Of a stretch of 64,000 bases of DNA, positions 44,080-56,350 are shown piece by piece (position 1 is the stretch's first letter; each line of letters begins with the position of its first letter). The notes under the pieces were generated by a model. That model had not been told where the DNA came from, did no database searches, and worked only from the letters and a program-made list of their open reading frames with translations. The translations under genes and the position numbers were made by a program. This DNA comes from Erpobdella octoculata (Eukaryota > Annelida > Clitellata > Hirudinida > Erpobdellidae). The stretch covers positions 10,093,456 through 10,157,455 of the forward strand of contig OZ022247.1 in assembly GCA_963978895.1 (NCBI GenBank), given 5' to 3'.

Positions 44080-44991
44080 TTTTTCAAAATTTTTACCTAG
44101 GAGTGAATTTCGACGATCAGCATAAATTTGACCGGCCGAACTGAACAATTGCTCACTTGTTACGCTAGTAGGTGTGCCGACAAGAACTTTTGCGCAGCAA
44201 CTTCAAGTTGTGATGCCAATAACAAAAATGCTGGTTGAACGAGGTAGATGTGGTGCAATGAGGTACGATTTCAATTCCACCTCAAATGTTGAATCTCTTG
44301 TTTCATTTGCATTTGTTGATGGTGTCAAATGAGCAATGTCGTGATCATCCCAAAGAGAGTAATGAGTAGAAGAACTCACGGACACGGATTTTTGTCGTTT
44401 TCAGTAGTCTATACGACCATCGTTCGAAAAACGAGCATAGTGAATTTTCAAAGTTTTCTTTCAAATAAAAAATAATTAAAAATAAATCTGTTAAAACATA
44501 AGCAAGTAACTTAGAAATAACAAAAAAAAATAATAGAAATCTAATTAATAAAGTTTTGGACCTAAACGGGTTAATTCGCAAACTGAGTCATTGGATGAAA
44601 CATCATCTTCTTTTTTATTCAACAGTTCTAAAAAGTGTATAACTGTATTTTTTGCAGTTGCCGTACCTCTTTCATACGTTGAAGGATCATGTAGGTACTG
44701 TTCCATCGCATTTCAACATCTTGTATCATCATATGCTGAGAACCAGAATAAGAATTTTAAATTTAATTTAATTTACGAACTGCAGATTTGCTGTGTTTAA
44801 AGTGGGAGACGATTTTTCTTGATGCTTTGACTAACTTCTCCACCGACGCTTGAGTGAATAACGCATCATTGAGTACTAATTGCAGTGTGTGGGCCATACA
44901 ACCTTTGTCGTCTATTTCTGCAAATCTCATCAAACAGATCATATTTGCGGCGTTATCACGAACTCCAAGATGAATTTTTGTTGTTAAACCC

Positions 44992-45047
<56 letters not shown>

Positions 45048-45119
45048 GAACTGTCTGTGATTTAGACCTGTCGCCCGGATAAAATTAACAATTTTCACAA
45101 CTAGCTTTTCCAAATACAT
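44080..45119 (-). pseudogene. hAT transposase remnant (ZBED1/ZBED4-type), broken by (TA)n
   Basis: In order on the minus strand: WGLTTKIHLGVRDNAANM with GCMAHTLQLVLND, then QDVEMRWNSTYMILQRM, and finally SEQLFSSAGQIYADRRNSLL (the dimerisation block). A TA tract (44996-45048) splits the 5' part. The AACCGAAACCGAA-type subterminal repeats at 43780-43890 mark its 3' end. It is probably nested in the preceding hAT. Confidence 0.78.
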
Positions 45120-45470
45120 TCTGCTGCTTTACAAGTTTTCTGTCCAGTTCTGTTGCCATAGCCTGTCCGCGGGCCGTATGTTGCCCGTCCCCACTATAAC
45201 AGATTATTTTGTGCTTTACAGATTTAAAAAAAATTAAAAATGTATTGTTTGTGTTTTTCGCTCAAAAGTAAAGTATCAAAGCTATTAATGTAAATTTCTT
45301 AAGTTTTTTAACATGATTTACTGTATCTTTTAATTTGGTTCGTTCGTTGCATTGCAAGTGATTACGTTATAAGATTATTATGATTATCGCTCTAACATAT
45401 TTTGTGTTTTACAGAATGGAGTTCCAGATTTGATAAACAAAATTAAAAATCCATTGTTCATATTTATCAT

Positions 45471-45806
45471 TCAAGGTTGCTGCGTGTTACATGCCAATAT
45501 GTGGTCGACTGGGCTGCATACCACAAATTCGTCACTTTTTGTTTGTCGCTTGTCGCATTCTGTCACATTCATAACTCTGACTGGCACGCAGCTTCCTGAC
45601 TCCGTTCGTACCAGGGTTTTTCCGATCATTAATCCATGTTTTTCAACTCCGTTTAGGGGCTCAATGAACCCAACCACTTTTGAGTTTTTAACGTTTTCTA
45701 TTCTTGCCCAAACCAAAGATTCCGACTGAGCAGGTACAATGATGCTCTTTGTTACCAATACTCGTTTTACCAAAATCGTTTCGCTTTTATATTTCCAAAT
45801 CCCCCT
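45471..45806 (-). pseudogene. Ty3/gypsy pol fragment downstream of protease
   Basis: The minus-strand frame has VLVTKSIIVPAQSESLVWAR, KVVGFIEPL and VPVRVMNVTE, the protease-RT connecting region of gypsy polyproteins. It continues the fragment at 48441-48955 across the CR1 LINE insertion. RT is absent. Confidence 0.7.
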
Positions 45807-48440
45807 GTGCACTTTACTCCCGTATCTTTTGAAGCACAATCCGTTATTATACAATCTAAACCGCCAATCTTACTCATCAACATCTATCAACCTACTTCAC
45901 CGCCGCATGCCTTCTTCTTCAAGGAGCTAGAAACTTTTCTCACCCATATCATGGTCGACAGCAAATACAGTCGACCACTCTGTGGAGACCTCAATTGTCC
46001 AGGAGCAAACGGCCTGGTTGGCTGTGGTTTTTATGACATTCTGACAAAACTCAACTTCAAGCAGATAGTGAGCCAACCAGCACGTGACCACAACCTGCTA
46101 GACATCATCGAAACGTCTGACTCAAATCTACTTCACGGTGACGTCCGCTATTGCAACTACTGCTCATTGTCTGACCATCGTCTCCTAGTCCCCTCAGTCC
46201 GATCTCGACTTCCGCCAACACCTGTCAAGGAGTTCGTCTATCGCGACTTCAAAAACTCGACCATGCTGGGTTTGAGTCATCACTTAGACAATCATCTCTC
46301 TTTATTAACCCAGCCTCCACTACGGACGATTTCGCCATACAACCTAAAAATGTCATCACAACCAAACTCAATATATTTTTTCCTCTTAAGTTAACTCGCA
46401 AGCAAGCAAGTAAACCGATCGTTAAATGGCTTTCTTCTGCCGCAATATCAGCAAAAAGAGAGAGAGACGTCATCCTGAACGAATCTGGCTTCGGACTCAT
46501 GACGAGTCTGATCGTGCAACTTATCGTACCTCCTGTCGGCTCACCAACCACCTCATCAACAGCTCTCGTCAAGTACACTGCCGTTGAGAGATCGAATCTT
46601 GTATTAATCCAAAGCAGCGCTGGTCAAAAATCAAGAAACTTCTTCACTCGATTGATCCCAAAAGCTCTGTGATTGATTTTGACACCAGAAAATGTGATGA
46701 CTTTTCTAAATGTTTTGTAAACAAAATTACTGACTTAAGAAAATCAATAACTCTCAAAAAGTCATCTATATTCACTTCTATGCTTCCTGATCCTATTAGC
46801 AACCAGTATTTATCTTCCTTACCAGCCGTCACTTCTTCTAAAAGTCGCAAAACTCCTCTCTTTCCTTCCCGACAAATCATCCGACTTGGATTACATTCCA
46901 ACATCAATAATCAAATCGTTTTCATCAGTTTTTTCAGAGCTCATTGCCAGGCTTGCCAATCTGTCATTCACTGAGGATATCTTTCCAGCATCTTTTAAAC
47001 AAGCACAAGTAACACCTATACTAAAAAAACCTACTCTAGACAATTTAGATTTTTCCAACTACCGTCCAATATCTCTCGTGTTAAACTATATGTTAAATTT
47101 TCTCCAAATCTTAACCCTTGTCAGTCAACTTATCGATTAAATCATTCAACTGAGACAGCTCTCTTACTTGCCCTTGACAATGGTTTTCACTCTGCCGACA
47201 CTGGAAAATCCACACTCTTAGTTTCCCTTGACCTTAGTTCAGCATTCGATATAATTGATCACAATATACTTATTAATCGTCTTACTAACTCATCTGGATT
47301 TTTAGGCGCTGCTCTGAATTGGCTATCATCGTACATTACTGGTTCGTAGCTAGTACGTCAAAGTTGGTCATCATCAATCATCCCCCCAAACGTGTCTTTC
47401 CGGTGTTCCTCAAGGCCAAGGCTCTGTCTTAGGCCCATTCCTCTTTACCATTTATATTTCACCTGTGGCATCAATAACCTCGCACCTTGGAGTTTACCAC
47501 CAACAGTATGCAGACGACACTCAAATTTACATTGGCATTTCTTGTCCTGGTGCTACCGCCAACTTACACCTTCTCGAAACAACTCTTTCAAACCTTGCGT
47601 TGTGGTTCTCCTGCAATGGCCTCGCTCTAAATCCCAGTAAGTCTGACACAATACTCTTAGTCACTAATAAACGCAACAAATCCTTATCGTCAGTTTCTAG
47701 CGTCAAGGTTGACAATTCAACCGTTCCTTTAGCAAGTCATATCAAGCTTCTTGGCGCCACTCTAGACAGTTCTCTCACCTTTCACAATCACGTCAAACTC
47801 ATCTCCAAGTCTTGTTACTTTCACATTAAAGCACTTCGCCATATCCGTCACACACTGGACTTACAGACTGCCAGCCTCATTGGCCACGCTCTGGTCAGCT
47901 CGCGGCTTGATTATACCAACTCGATCCTCTATGGTGCTCCCAAATCTTCCATCAAAGTACTCCAAAAAATTCAAAATACCCTCGCACGTGTCATTCTACA
48001 AGCGGACAGGTCGGTTCACTCTGTTTCCTTACTGAATCAACTCCACTGGTTACCAGTGGATAAAAGAATCAAATTTAAAATTGCTACAATAGCATTCAAG
48101 GCTGCTTCAACCTCCACTCCCAGATAACTCTCTACCTTGCTACACCCATACACTCCCTCCCGTCAGATCCGTTCTTCAACTCAATTTCTTCGTCAACCTC
48201 AATTTTCACACACTAAGTTTGGTGCACGAGCTTTCTGTGCTGTAGCTCCTCTGGTTTGGAACTCACTTCCTTCCCATATCAAATCTGCTTCATCTCTTTC
48301 CCTCTTTAAACGTACTTTAAAAACTCATTTTTTCCAGTTAAATTAGCCAGCTCATCTCACGTTCACCCGCCTCAGATTCGTTTCCGACATTGGCGTTAAA
48401 TAAATTTGATTGATTGATTGAATTTGATTGATTGATTGAT
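45807..48440 (+). mobile_element. CR1/L2-type LINE inserted in a gypsy element
   Basis: In order: endonuclease end (LLINIYQPTSPP, CGDLNCPG, SDHRLLV), linker with stops, RT blocks (LKKPTLDNLDFSNYRPIS, STETALLLALDNG, LVSLDLSSAFDIIDHNIL, QYADDTQIY), LVSSRLDYTNSILYG, LLNQLHWLPVDKRI and a LFKRTLKTHFFQLN end, followed by (TTGATTGA)n at 48405-48440. Several frameshifts and at least one deletion (near 47100) are present. The 5' and 3' junctions match where the gypsy frame stops and resumes. Confidence 0.85.
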
Positions 48441-48955
48441 ATAAATATTCCCATTTTTAAGTCCAATGTAAAACCTTGTGCTCTCATAAAGTCAAGCCCA
48501 AGTAAACACTCTTCTTCTATGTCAGCAACCAAAAGTTGATGGTGAAAAGTCCTATTTCCATGCTTAATCCCAGTTTAAATTTTACCAACTACTGGAACAA
48601 GCTCTCCAGTTGCAAACTTGAGATTGATGTGTTTTCCACTTTGCAAAACTTTTCCTTTAGCCAAACAAGGTTTTATAACTAAACAAGAAGCTCCAGTATC
48701 AATAATAAACTTACAATTTCTCGTTCCCAATCTACCCTCCACCAATAAATTTGCTCCCTTTTCAACAACGGCAACTTGCACAACTCTGCAAAGCAAATTG
48801 TTGCTTACTTTCACAGAATATGATCTCCTTTTGTTTGATTGGGCCCTTATGGGTCTTCTTTGTTTGACATCATTATGCATATCGCGGTTCACTTTCTTGT
48901 GTGGCCTGGGTGTAAACATTTAAAATCTACAGTCCTTCAGTAGATGTCCAAGTCT
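48441..48955 (-). pseudogene. Ty3/gypsy gag end and aspartic protease fragment
   Basis: Minus strand: partial CCHC knuckle (CGRLGHLLKDC) at 48930-48955, then a retropepsin with the active-site block FIIDTGASCLVI and a later LLGLDFMRAQGFTLDL segment, ending where the CR1 LINE sits. The frame has breaks near 48575. Not functional. Confidence 0.75.
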
Positions 48956-48958
48956 CCC

Positions 48959-49148
48959 ACAATATTATTTTGTGCTTTACAGATTTAAAAAAAATTAAAA
49001 ATGTATTGTTTGTGTTTTTCGCTCAAAAGTAAAGTATCAAAGCTATTAATGTAAAAATTAAAAAAGATATTATTTTGTGCTTTACAGATTTAAAAAAAAT
49101 TAAAAATGTATTGTTTGTGTTTTTCGCTCAAAAGTAAAGTATCAAAGC
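48959..49148. repeat. Direct tandem of the TTTTGTGCTTTACA repeat
   Basis: Two nearly identical copies of about 80 bp (TTATTTTGTGCTTTACAGAT... to ...AAAGTATCAAAGC) lie between gypsy gag and knuckle pieces. Confidence 0.75.
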
Positions 49149-49189
49149 GCGGTGAGTAATTTTTATTCCAGTTAGGTCTTTTATCCATA

Positions 49190-49545
49190 ATTCTCCGGAC
49201 TCAATCATCCAGGTCATCTTCGTCTTCGATTACCACTTTTCTTACTCGATGAGACCTAACAGATGGTACCTCAGAGGCTTCATAATTTAGTGCAAATGCC
49301 AAAGCCTCACTGGGACCAGCTACACAGGCAACCCTAAGAGTTTTCCGGGTTTCAGAGTTCATCTATCCGTAATGATTGTGTTGAGGACATCTCGAAGGCA
49401 CGTGGAATATCCCAGATTAGCGAGTCGTTCTACATCCGCTTCCAACTATTGCATGCTGTCTTCGGGTTTCTGGCGTCGATCCTTGAGATGTGCTCCAAAT
49501 ATTTCCGGTGCGATTGATTGCCGAATTTACTCTTGAAAGCCTTCA
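49190..49545 (-). pseudogene. Ty3/gypsy gag-like fragment
   Basis: Through stops the minus strand reads GAHLKDRRQKPEDSMQ, LEADVERLANLGY, VACVAGPSEALAFALN and ends in an acidic EDEDDLDD: a gag C-terminal pattern, upstream of the knuckle/protease piece on the same strand. Confidence 0.55.
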
Positions 49546-49552
49546 CGATTAA

Positions 49553-49797
49553 TAATTAATAATTAATAATTAATAATTAATAATTAATAATTAATAATTA
49601 ATAATTAATAATTAATAATTAATAATTAATAATTAATTATTAATTATTAATTATTAATGATTAATCATTAATCATTAATCGTTAATCGTTAATCGTTAAT
49701 CGTTAATCATTAATCATTAATCATTAATCATTAATCATTAATCATTAATCATTAATCATTAATCATTAATCATTAATCATTAATAATTAATAATTAA
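49553..49797. repeat. 7-bp tandem array with ordered variants
   Basis: TTAATAA units, then TTAATTA, TTAATGA/TTAATCA, four TTAATCG, a long TTAATCA block and finally TTAATAA again. About 35 units. Confidence 0.9.
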
Positions 49798-50239
49798 CGT
49801 GTAAATCAAACATCACTCAGTTCATTTTGGGTTATTCTTAGTTGTTCCATGTGTGCTTTTCCCACAGTGTAAACCTTGCTTTTACTTATATAAGTGCCTA
49901 GATGGTCTAGTTTCTAAAAAAATTAAATTAATATATGCAGACATGGAACGATGCGACACCAATGATTTAAACTTAACACACTCCATGCTTTTTATAGTTT
50001 TCTCTACGTCTCCCTACGATTATGGGTGGAAACTTGGTTGAAAGCATGATTTAGATTTTTACTAAATTAAAAGTTAACATCAGAAAAGCAGTTTGAGATA
50101 CAATGAAGTTGGTTTCTATTGTAAGTCTATAACCTGCTGGAGTACAAAACGAGCGTTTTTTAGTGGCGCTCGTCTCATACATTTAAATTGCCACTCGTCT
50201 GGCTGCAAAAAAAAGCATTCACTTCTTATATTTCTATGC
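49798..50239. other. Unassigned AT-rich stretch
   Basis: No gene or known repeat recognised. Confidence 0.3.
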
Positions 50240-50490
50240 CCTTATTTATTGGTTTATTACAAACTTTTATTTAGGTTACAATCTCTGTTTGTGTGTGTGT
50301 GTGTGGCTTTCTCTGTACGCAAATCTTGCAAGTAAAATTTAACCAGCTTTTTGACTAGCTAGGAAGCTGAAACTTTCAGCATAGCTTTATATTGGATGAC
50401 AATACATGATTCAACTTTGAACATCTTTTGGAATTCTAAATCGGGTATATTTGAAATTAAAGTTTGTGTTAAAAAACTTGTTTTTCCTTT
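50240..50490 (-). repeat. CA-containing dispersed repeat, copy 2
   Basis: Reverse complement of the repeat at 11818: ACAAACTTTTATTTAGGTTA, (TG)n, GCTTTCTCTGTACGCAAATC, TAGCTAGGAAGCTGAAACTT. Confidence 0.75.
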
Positions 50491-50934
50491 ACTTGTTTTA
50501 TTAAAAATGCATACAACTTATTGATTTATCAACGTGCATTAACTGAAATCATATTCATTGCCTTTTGCAAAAAGAGAGTTAGCAAAAAATTTAATTTCAA
50601 TTCTTTTTAACCAGAAAAAATGTTTTGGAGAAATGACCACTAGCCTTAGAATGAAGAAGTAAATATACGAAATTATATCGAACGTTCGGCTTTAATCACT
50701 TATCGAAATTACTTCCTAACAACTTACTTTACAACTTACTTTTTTTTGCCTCGCGAGCTCACTTGGCACAAACTCACTTACTTTCAAACAAAGGAAAGAA
50801 AAAAAACAATCGCTGCTAATTCTTTTTTTATTTATTTTCACAAAAACAACATTTAATTTAATGCAACAAACACAATCAGCTTATGAAAAAATAATGAACA
50901 AGAAATGCATGACATGGCATCGAAAAATAAATAT

Positions 50935-51200
50935 ACATTAATAATGCATACCATTTAATCATTCACTTCAATAGATACAATAATAATGCATACCGTTTAA
51001 TAATTCACTTCAATAGATACAATAATAATGCATACCATTTAATCATTCACTTCAATAGATACAATAATAATGCATACCGTTTAATAATTCACTTCAAAAG
51101 ATACAATAATAATGCATACCATTTAATCATTCACTTCAAAAGATACAATAATAATGCATACCATATAATCGTTAGATACGATAATAATGCATACCATTCA
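50935..51200. repeat. 42-bp tandem repeat, about 6 copies
   Basis: The unit ATAATGCATACCATTTAATC + ATTCACTTCAATAGATACAATA repeats every 42 bp; alternate copies carry ACCGTTTAATAATTC, hinting at a two-unit higher-order repeat. Confidence 0.88.
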
Positions 51201-51648
51201 ATCATTCACTTCAATAATTACTAAAAATATAAAAATTCCATTCCTTCAATCCACTCACAGCAAGTATATTATCACTCGAATATTGTTTCGAAATATCGAA
51301 AGTCATTTAAGCAACGAGGAAAGTTATAAAGTAAAAAAGAGAAACAATTTTATCGAAAATAATTATCATAAATATGGAAATTCCAGTAACTTTCAATAAT
51401 ATTGACACTTTTAACCTGCATAGTGGAAAAGTTCGCAGCTTCGTAACATTTCAAATTTTCACATGAGAAATGCTCAATAAATTATAATTGAACTCGCATG
51501 AAAATATAACATTAAATATAAATAATGTAAATATTAAAAAATTAGTAGCAAAAACTGAACATAAAACTAATGATAACCGATCAAAACTTAACTAAAGGAT
51601 CAAAAATTCCCAAAAGGAAGCCCGAGTCAAAAGAAGAAGAGGAGGTCA

Positions 51649-53859
51649 CTACTTGGTCACGTGGAAAGCCCTCAGCTCTGTTGGGTCGACATACTTGACC
51701 ACTGCTGCTCTTCTGGAATCTCTGCACTTGATAACCAGTAGCACCAGAATAAGTGAGATGAGGATCAGGAAGACTGCAAGGAGCAACATTTCCCAGAAAA
51801 CCATGTTGTCTGTCACAAGTGAAATTAACTTGATCTCATTACGGCTTAACAAACTTAGATTATATAATTAAAACAGAAAGAAACAACGTATATAAAACAT
51901 GAATTATTTAAAGAAATTAATATTCGTACGACCCACCACATGATGTACATTCAGTCTCCGACGGCCTATTGGATTCGCAAGCACAGCAGCAAGTACAGCA
52001 GTTTGGTGGTGCCGGGGTTGGTTTGTTGCCCGAATCTGGACCTGGAGTTGGAACATAGACAATCAAAGACGGCATTGTAGTTGTAGCCGACGATGACTTT
52101 CTGGTTGTGGGAGAAATTGAGGAAGATCGCTCGGTTGTAAATGTGGTTTTTGGCTTTTCAGTTGGTTCAGACTGGCAAGAAACGCACAATGTCTTGATGG
52201 CTGTAAAACAAAATTTTCACCAAAACCATGAAATTTTTAGCCATATATAATTACGTTTAAATGCATTTTTATAGCATTAGACTTTAGTGTAATCTAAATT
52301 AACGTCTCATTTATCAACATTGCCAGTGGACGTCAATGAAAAAATATTTATTAAATTCAATCGAATTATTTATAGCTGGTAACCTTTAAAGAGTTCAATA
52401 GTAGAATTTTTGAGGTTGCAGTAATCGTCGGTGACATGAGCATCCACCAGAGAGGTCAGGTTTGTGAAGGATGATGCGTTGCCAATTAAAGTCATGATGA
52501 CGTAGGTTTTCCCATGCCTCAGTACATCTATCTGATTTTTCGTGGGCTTAAGGTCGCCTGTCTTCAATGGTCTCTCCATAAATAACACAACCACCTTCAC
52601 AGCGTTTTGTCTGTGTCCGTTTTTAAAAGTAAAGATTTTTTCGGGAATAATTTTCAACCCTGGAGACAGTCTGGCATCTAATCTGTTCTCCTCTACCGAC
52701 TATATTAAAAAAAAACAAACATTAAAAATAATTAAATTAAATTAAAATAATATGTATACAACTTTGTACAGTACTACAGTCCCAAATTTTCTATTTTAAA
52801 TAGGGCATAAATCGCTTTACTTGCTGAAATACAAGTCATACTAAGATAAACCTTTTGTTTCTACCAAAAACCAACAACTTCGGGATAAGAAAGTTATGCT
52901 CTCAATTCTACGTGGCATCAAATATCTTGTTTGTACGCAAATTATATTTAAAAAAAGCATTCTTACGTAAATCATGGTTGATTTGTTCCTGAAATCTTGC
53001 AGAAGTGTCGGCCTTGAACCGTAAACAACAACTGCCGTGTGAATGGACTGCTCGCTGGAATTCAAGCTCTTAGAAAGCTTTTTGACGAAGAAGGAATCAC
53101 CGAGGCACTTCTTTCTCGACAGCACACCGTCGTAGACAAAAACCACATCGACTTGACATTCGGAATGACCTAATTTAAGAGCGAAGTTTTGACATTTTCT
53201 CATCTTTAGCACCGCCAGAAGAATTTGAAATTTTGCAATCACAAATTAAAAACGAGGGAACCTAATAAATGAGCTTTCAACTTACATTCGTCAAAGACGA
53301 TAAACATGGAGACGAGAACACCTATGAAATATTTTAAAATACTTATTAATCAAAAGTATTTTAAAATATTTTAAAATACTTTTTAATAAAAAATAATTTA
53401 ACATTTCGGGTGCATTTAAAAAAATTAGATTAAGTATTTGCCTTCAACTCAAATTTTCCGGATAATACGCTAATGAACTTGCAACTGGCAAAAAAGCTAC
53501 ATATGACAAACTTACAAGCTCTACAGTTCTTAATATTAATGTCTTAAAACTTCAACAAATACAAATTTACTGTCAAAGTGAATGTAACAATTTAAAACTT
53601 CAAATAAATTCTGCTTGCATGGTTGATACACTCAATACTTCAGTCGTTATAAAATACTCTGCTGAGCTAAAATTAAACGCTAATTAGAACCCTCGTAATT
53701 AAAATGTTAACTCTGGAGCGACAGATTTTATCACGAATATATTGCCGGAATGAAAAAGCGTAAAACTTGCAATTCATTGAATTATGCCTCAAAATAAACT
53801 GAACCCACAAGTTATATAAACCAGCAATTATCAAACTCACAGAAAACGGCAAACTTCAT
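51649..53859 (-). CDS. Type I membrane protein with VWA-like ectodomain, 6 exons
   Basis: Minus join 53859-53841, 53321-53286, 53169-52967, 52699-52384, 52200-51937, 51809-51649 gives 332 aa with all phases consistent. The signal peptide is split over exons 1-2 (MKFAVFCVLVSMFIVFDEC). The ectodomain reads VDVVFVYDGVLS (the position of a VWA MIDAS DxSxS, only partly kept), then VVVYGSRPTLLQDF, VKVVVLFMERP and TYVIMTLIGNASSF, consistent with a VWA fold. Exon 5 is a Ser/Thr/Pro-rich stalk followed by the cysteine cluster NCCTCCCACES. Exon 6 gives one membrane helix (MLLLAVFLILISLILVLLVI) and a short basic cytoplasmic tail. The role is not known; adhesion or matrix binding is only what the domain would suggest. 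Confidence 0.82.
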
Positions 53860-54557
53860 AATTCAACGATTGACAGGCAGAAAAATGTAAATTGTCAGAA
53901 CACCTAAGCTTATTACAGAATACCAATTACGAAATTTCAAAATTTCAATGAACGAGAGCACTTCTTTGCTTGACCACCTCTACTTGCTTACTGCTGGGAA
54001 ATGACTGACTTGGCAGTCGAGGGATTGTCCTGGCTCGAATTAGCTTCACTAGTTATTAGGCTAACCGAACGTGTGCTACAGCTAGCTCAACAGCGTCCAT
54101 ACTGCGAGATAGGTTTTCTAGAAGTATCTGAATATTTAAATAAATTAATTGCATAAAAAACGTAGTTCTATTTTTAGATTATTTAACTAATGAATTTAAA
54201 AATAGTATGAAGTTATAAGTTTACAGTTTCATTTTTTGATAAACAAATAATTAAGATATGTACCTACCATAGATATACCTATAACTTACTTACATTATCT
54301 ATGGTACCTGCCTAACCTACTTTTACAAATCCGTCGCTTGTAATAAAATTGTTATAGTGCAGCTTAGCTAGTATTCATATACAAAAATTTCAGTTTGTCT
54401 TGTTTAAATGAACAGCTGATGCAACTGGTTCACTGAGGCAGCTTATTTTATGCCGTAGTGGCCGATGATCTCTATATATAACGTATTGGCCTGTAATAGT
54501 TGCTTAAAAAGAATATTATTGGACCACATGTTTAGAGAGCATATTAAAATGATTCAC
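53860..54557. other. Upstream region of the VWA gene
   Basis: Probable promoter side of the VWA gene. No ORF or clear regulatory site seen. Confidence 0.3.
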
Positions 54558-54618
54558 TCAAGGTTGTGTAAAAATTTCATTACGATCGGATGAATGCTGT
54601 AGCAATGCATGAAGGACA
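54558..54618 (+). repeat. CCCGG-family 3' tail only
   Basis: TCAAGGTTGTGTAAAAATTT, GATCGGATGAATG and AGCAATGCATGAAGGACA match the tail at 3728-3785. Confidence 0.7.
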
Positions 54619-54626
54619 CGCATACA

Positions 54627-54758
54627 TAGATACATACATACATACATACATACATACATACATACATACATACATACATACATACATACATACATACATA
54701 CATACATACATACATACATACATACATACATACATACATACATACATACATACATACA

Positions 54759-54788
<30 letters not shown>
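54627..54788. repeat. (CATA)n microsatellite
   Basis: About 40 tetranucleotide units immediately after the tail repeat. Confidence 0.95.
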
Positions 54789-54790
<2 letters not shown>

Positions 54791-55161
54791 GACAGACAAT
54801 CATTTTTATTTTATAAACAAATTAACAAATTAAAAATCAAGAACATTTATTATATTAGGATATTGTCACATAACAGGAATCCAAATTATTAACATTCCGC
54901 AAGCACAAGGGTTTGATATTTTACAAATCTAGAACATAAAAACACGTTAGAAATTTAGAAAATCAAAACAATTTTAGAAAACTAAAACATAAAAAACTAT
55001 TAAAAAAACAAACAAACGCAGTAGAAAAATTCCAAGTAGGAAAATAAACTTTTGGAGTTTGTGTCTGAATCAATCATTTTGTTTGGTGCAAACAAATAGA
55101 ATAAAATATATAAAAACTTATCAAGTTTCAACAAATTAATGTCACAATTCGAAAAGACAAA

Positions 55162-55836
55162 TTAGAGATTACAGGTTCTGCAGTTTGGCTTTTTCCTCAA
55201 ACCACCGGGGGTTGAACTACCTCTGCCCACAGTGACTGTCGTTACCAGGCCATAGGGCAAAATGTTGACGTCCTCAGTATAAAATATTTCAATCAATAAA
55301 GTGGCACAATCTTTTACTTGGAATTTTCCTTCGGCCTGATTGTAGTAGAAAAATTCATTTGAAAACATACTGAGTTTCAGAAGTCGACCAGAACAGAATT
55401 GATCGGCAGTTGATCCCGGTTTTGTGAGAACCAGAGTGATCTGATGGTTGATTCCTCTCATACAATAAAAATCAACAAAATACAAACAATCTCTGTCTGG
55501 ATCAATAAGATCTTCAACAGGAATTTTCACTCTTTTTGGACCGAACGGTGAAGAAGATTTTGGGGCTCCACAGGTTGATCCACATTCGACACTGGCAAAG
55601 AAGAACAGTCCGTCTATTCTTCCATTTATTGGACTACGTGGATCCCCGCTGCGATCTTTTAGGTAGGTTTTCATTATACCGTTTTCATAATTCAAAATAT
55701 TGTTAAAGTAAGATTCTGATTTATTTCTGTACAAATATTTACACCAAGCCATCGAAGAGCTAAAAATAGATGACGGAAAACGCTGCAGACATTTTGTTTT
55801 TAAAGTTTCCATGTCGGAGACGCTAAGAAAAGCCAT
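55162..55836 (-). CDS. PHYHIP/PHYHIPL-like protein (C-terminal domain)
   Basis: The 224-aa open frame from ATG 55836 matches the C-terminal domain pattern of phytanoyl-CoA hydroxylase-interacting proteins: YFNNIL, LKDRSGDPRSPINGRIDGLF, LYFVDFYCM, ITLVLTKPGS, DQFCSGRLLKL, LLIEIFYTE, and the terminal PNCRTCNL (family PSCKTCNIS). The FN3 domain of the vertebrate proteins is not in this frame. The frame stays open upstream of the ATG and an acceptor-like TTTCCCAG lies about 20 bp before it, so an upstream exon is possible. Known family members bind PHYH or related partners; the function of an isolated domain is not established here. Confidence 0.8.
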   Translation of the reverse strand: MAFLSVSDMETLKTKCLQRFPSSIFSSSMAWCKYLYRNKSESYFNNILNYENGIMKTYLKDRSGDPRSPINGRIDGLFFFASVECGSTCGAPKSSSPFGPKRVKIPVEDLIDPDRDCLYFVDFYCMRGINHQITLVLTKPGSTADQFCSGRLLKLSMFSNEFFYYNQAEGKFQVKDCATLLIEIFYTEDVNILPYGLVTTVTVGRGSSTPGGLRKKPNCRTCNL

Positions 55837-56214
55837 TTTAAGAACAAAGTCGTTGCTGGGAAACCGAAGCAAATTAAAATTTTAAAATGCAGAACTTTTT
55901 AATTTCGCATCAAAACTTTCCTGCAGGAGAAACACACTGGCAGCTGAGAGACATTTTTATATTACCGAAACTAAATCGAAAAGCTTGGAATTTCCATGGA
56001 TTTCGCTTTCGTTTTTGCATGAGAATTTGATCAAAGACTGAAATAAGATTGGCTGGCTAGGTGTGTCACGTGTTTGGTATTTAAAAGTCATTAAAAAATA
56101 ACAAATAAACATAATTTAAATAAAACACAATATTCGATAAATACTCTTTCCGTGGCTATCGACATGCCTGGTTCGTCATTGTGTACTTAGGTTGTCTTAT
56201 TCGTTCGTTCATTT

Positions 56215-56350
56215 TGATTGACTGATTGATTTGTTCATTCAATCATTCATTCATTCATTCATTCATTCATAGGTGAATTTGTTTGCTCATTCATTCATGA
56301 GTGAACTTGTTCGTTCATTTGTTCATAGGTGAATTTGTTTGTTCATTTGT
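56215..56350. repeat. (ATTC)n-type simple repeat
   Basis: CATTCATTCATT array with longer TTCATTTGTTCATAGGTGAA units after it. Confidence 0.8.

Noticed and set aside
49553..49797. Internal telomeric repeat
   Set aside because: The unit TTAATNA does not match a known animal telomere repeat.
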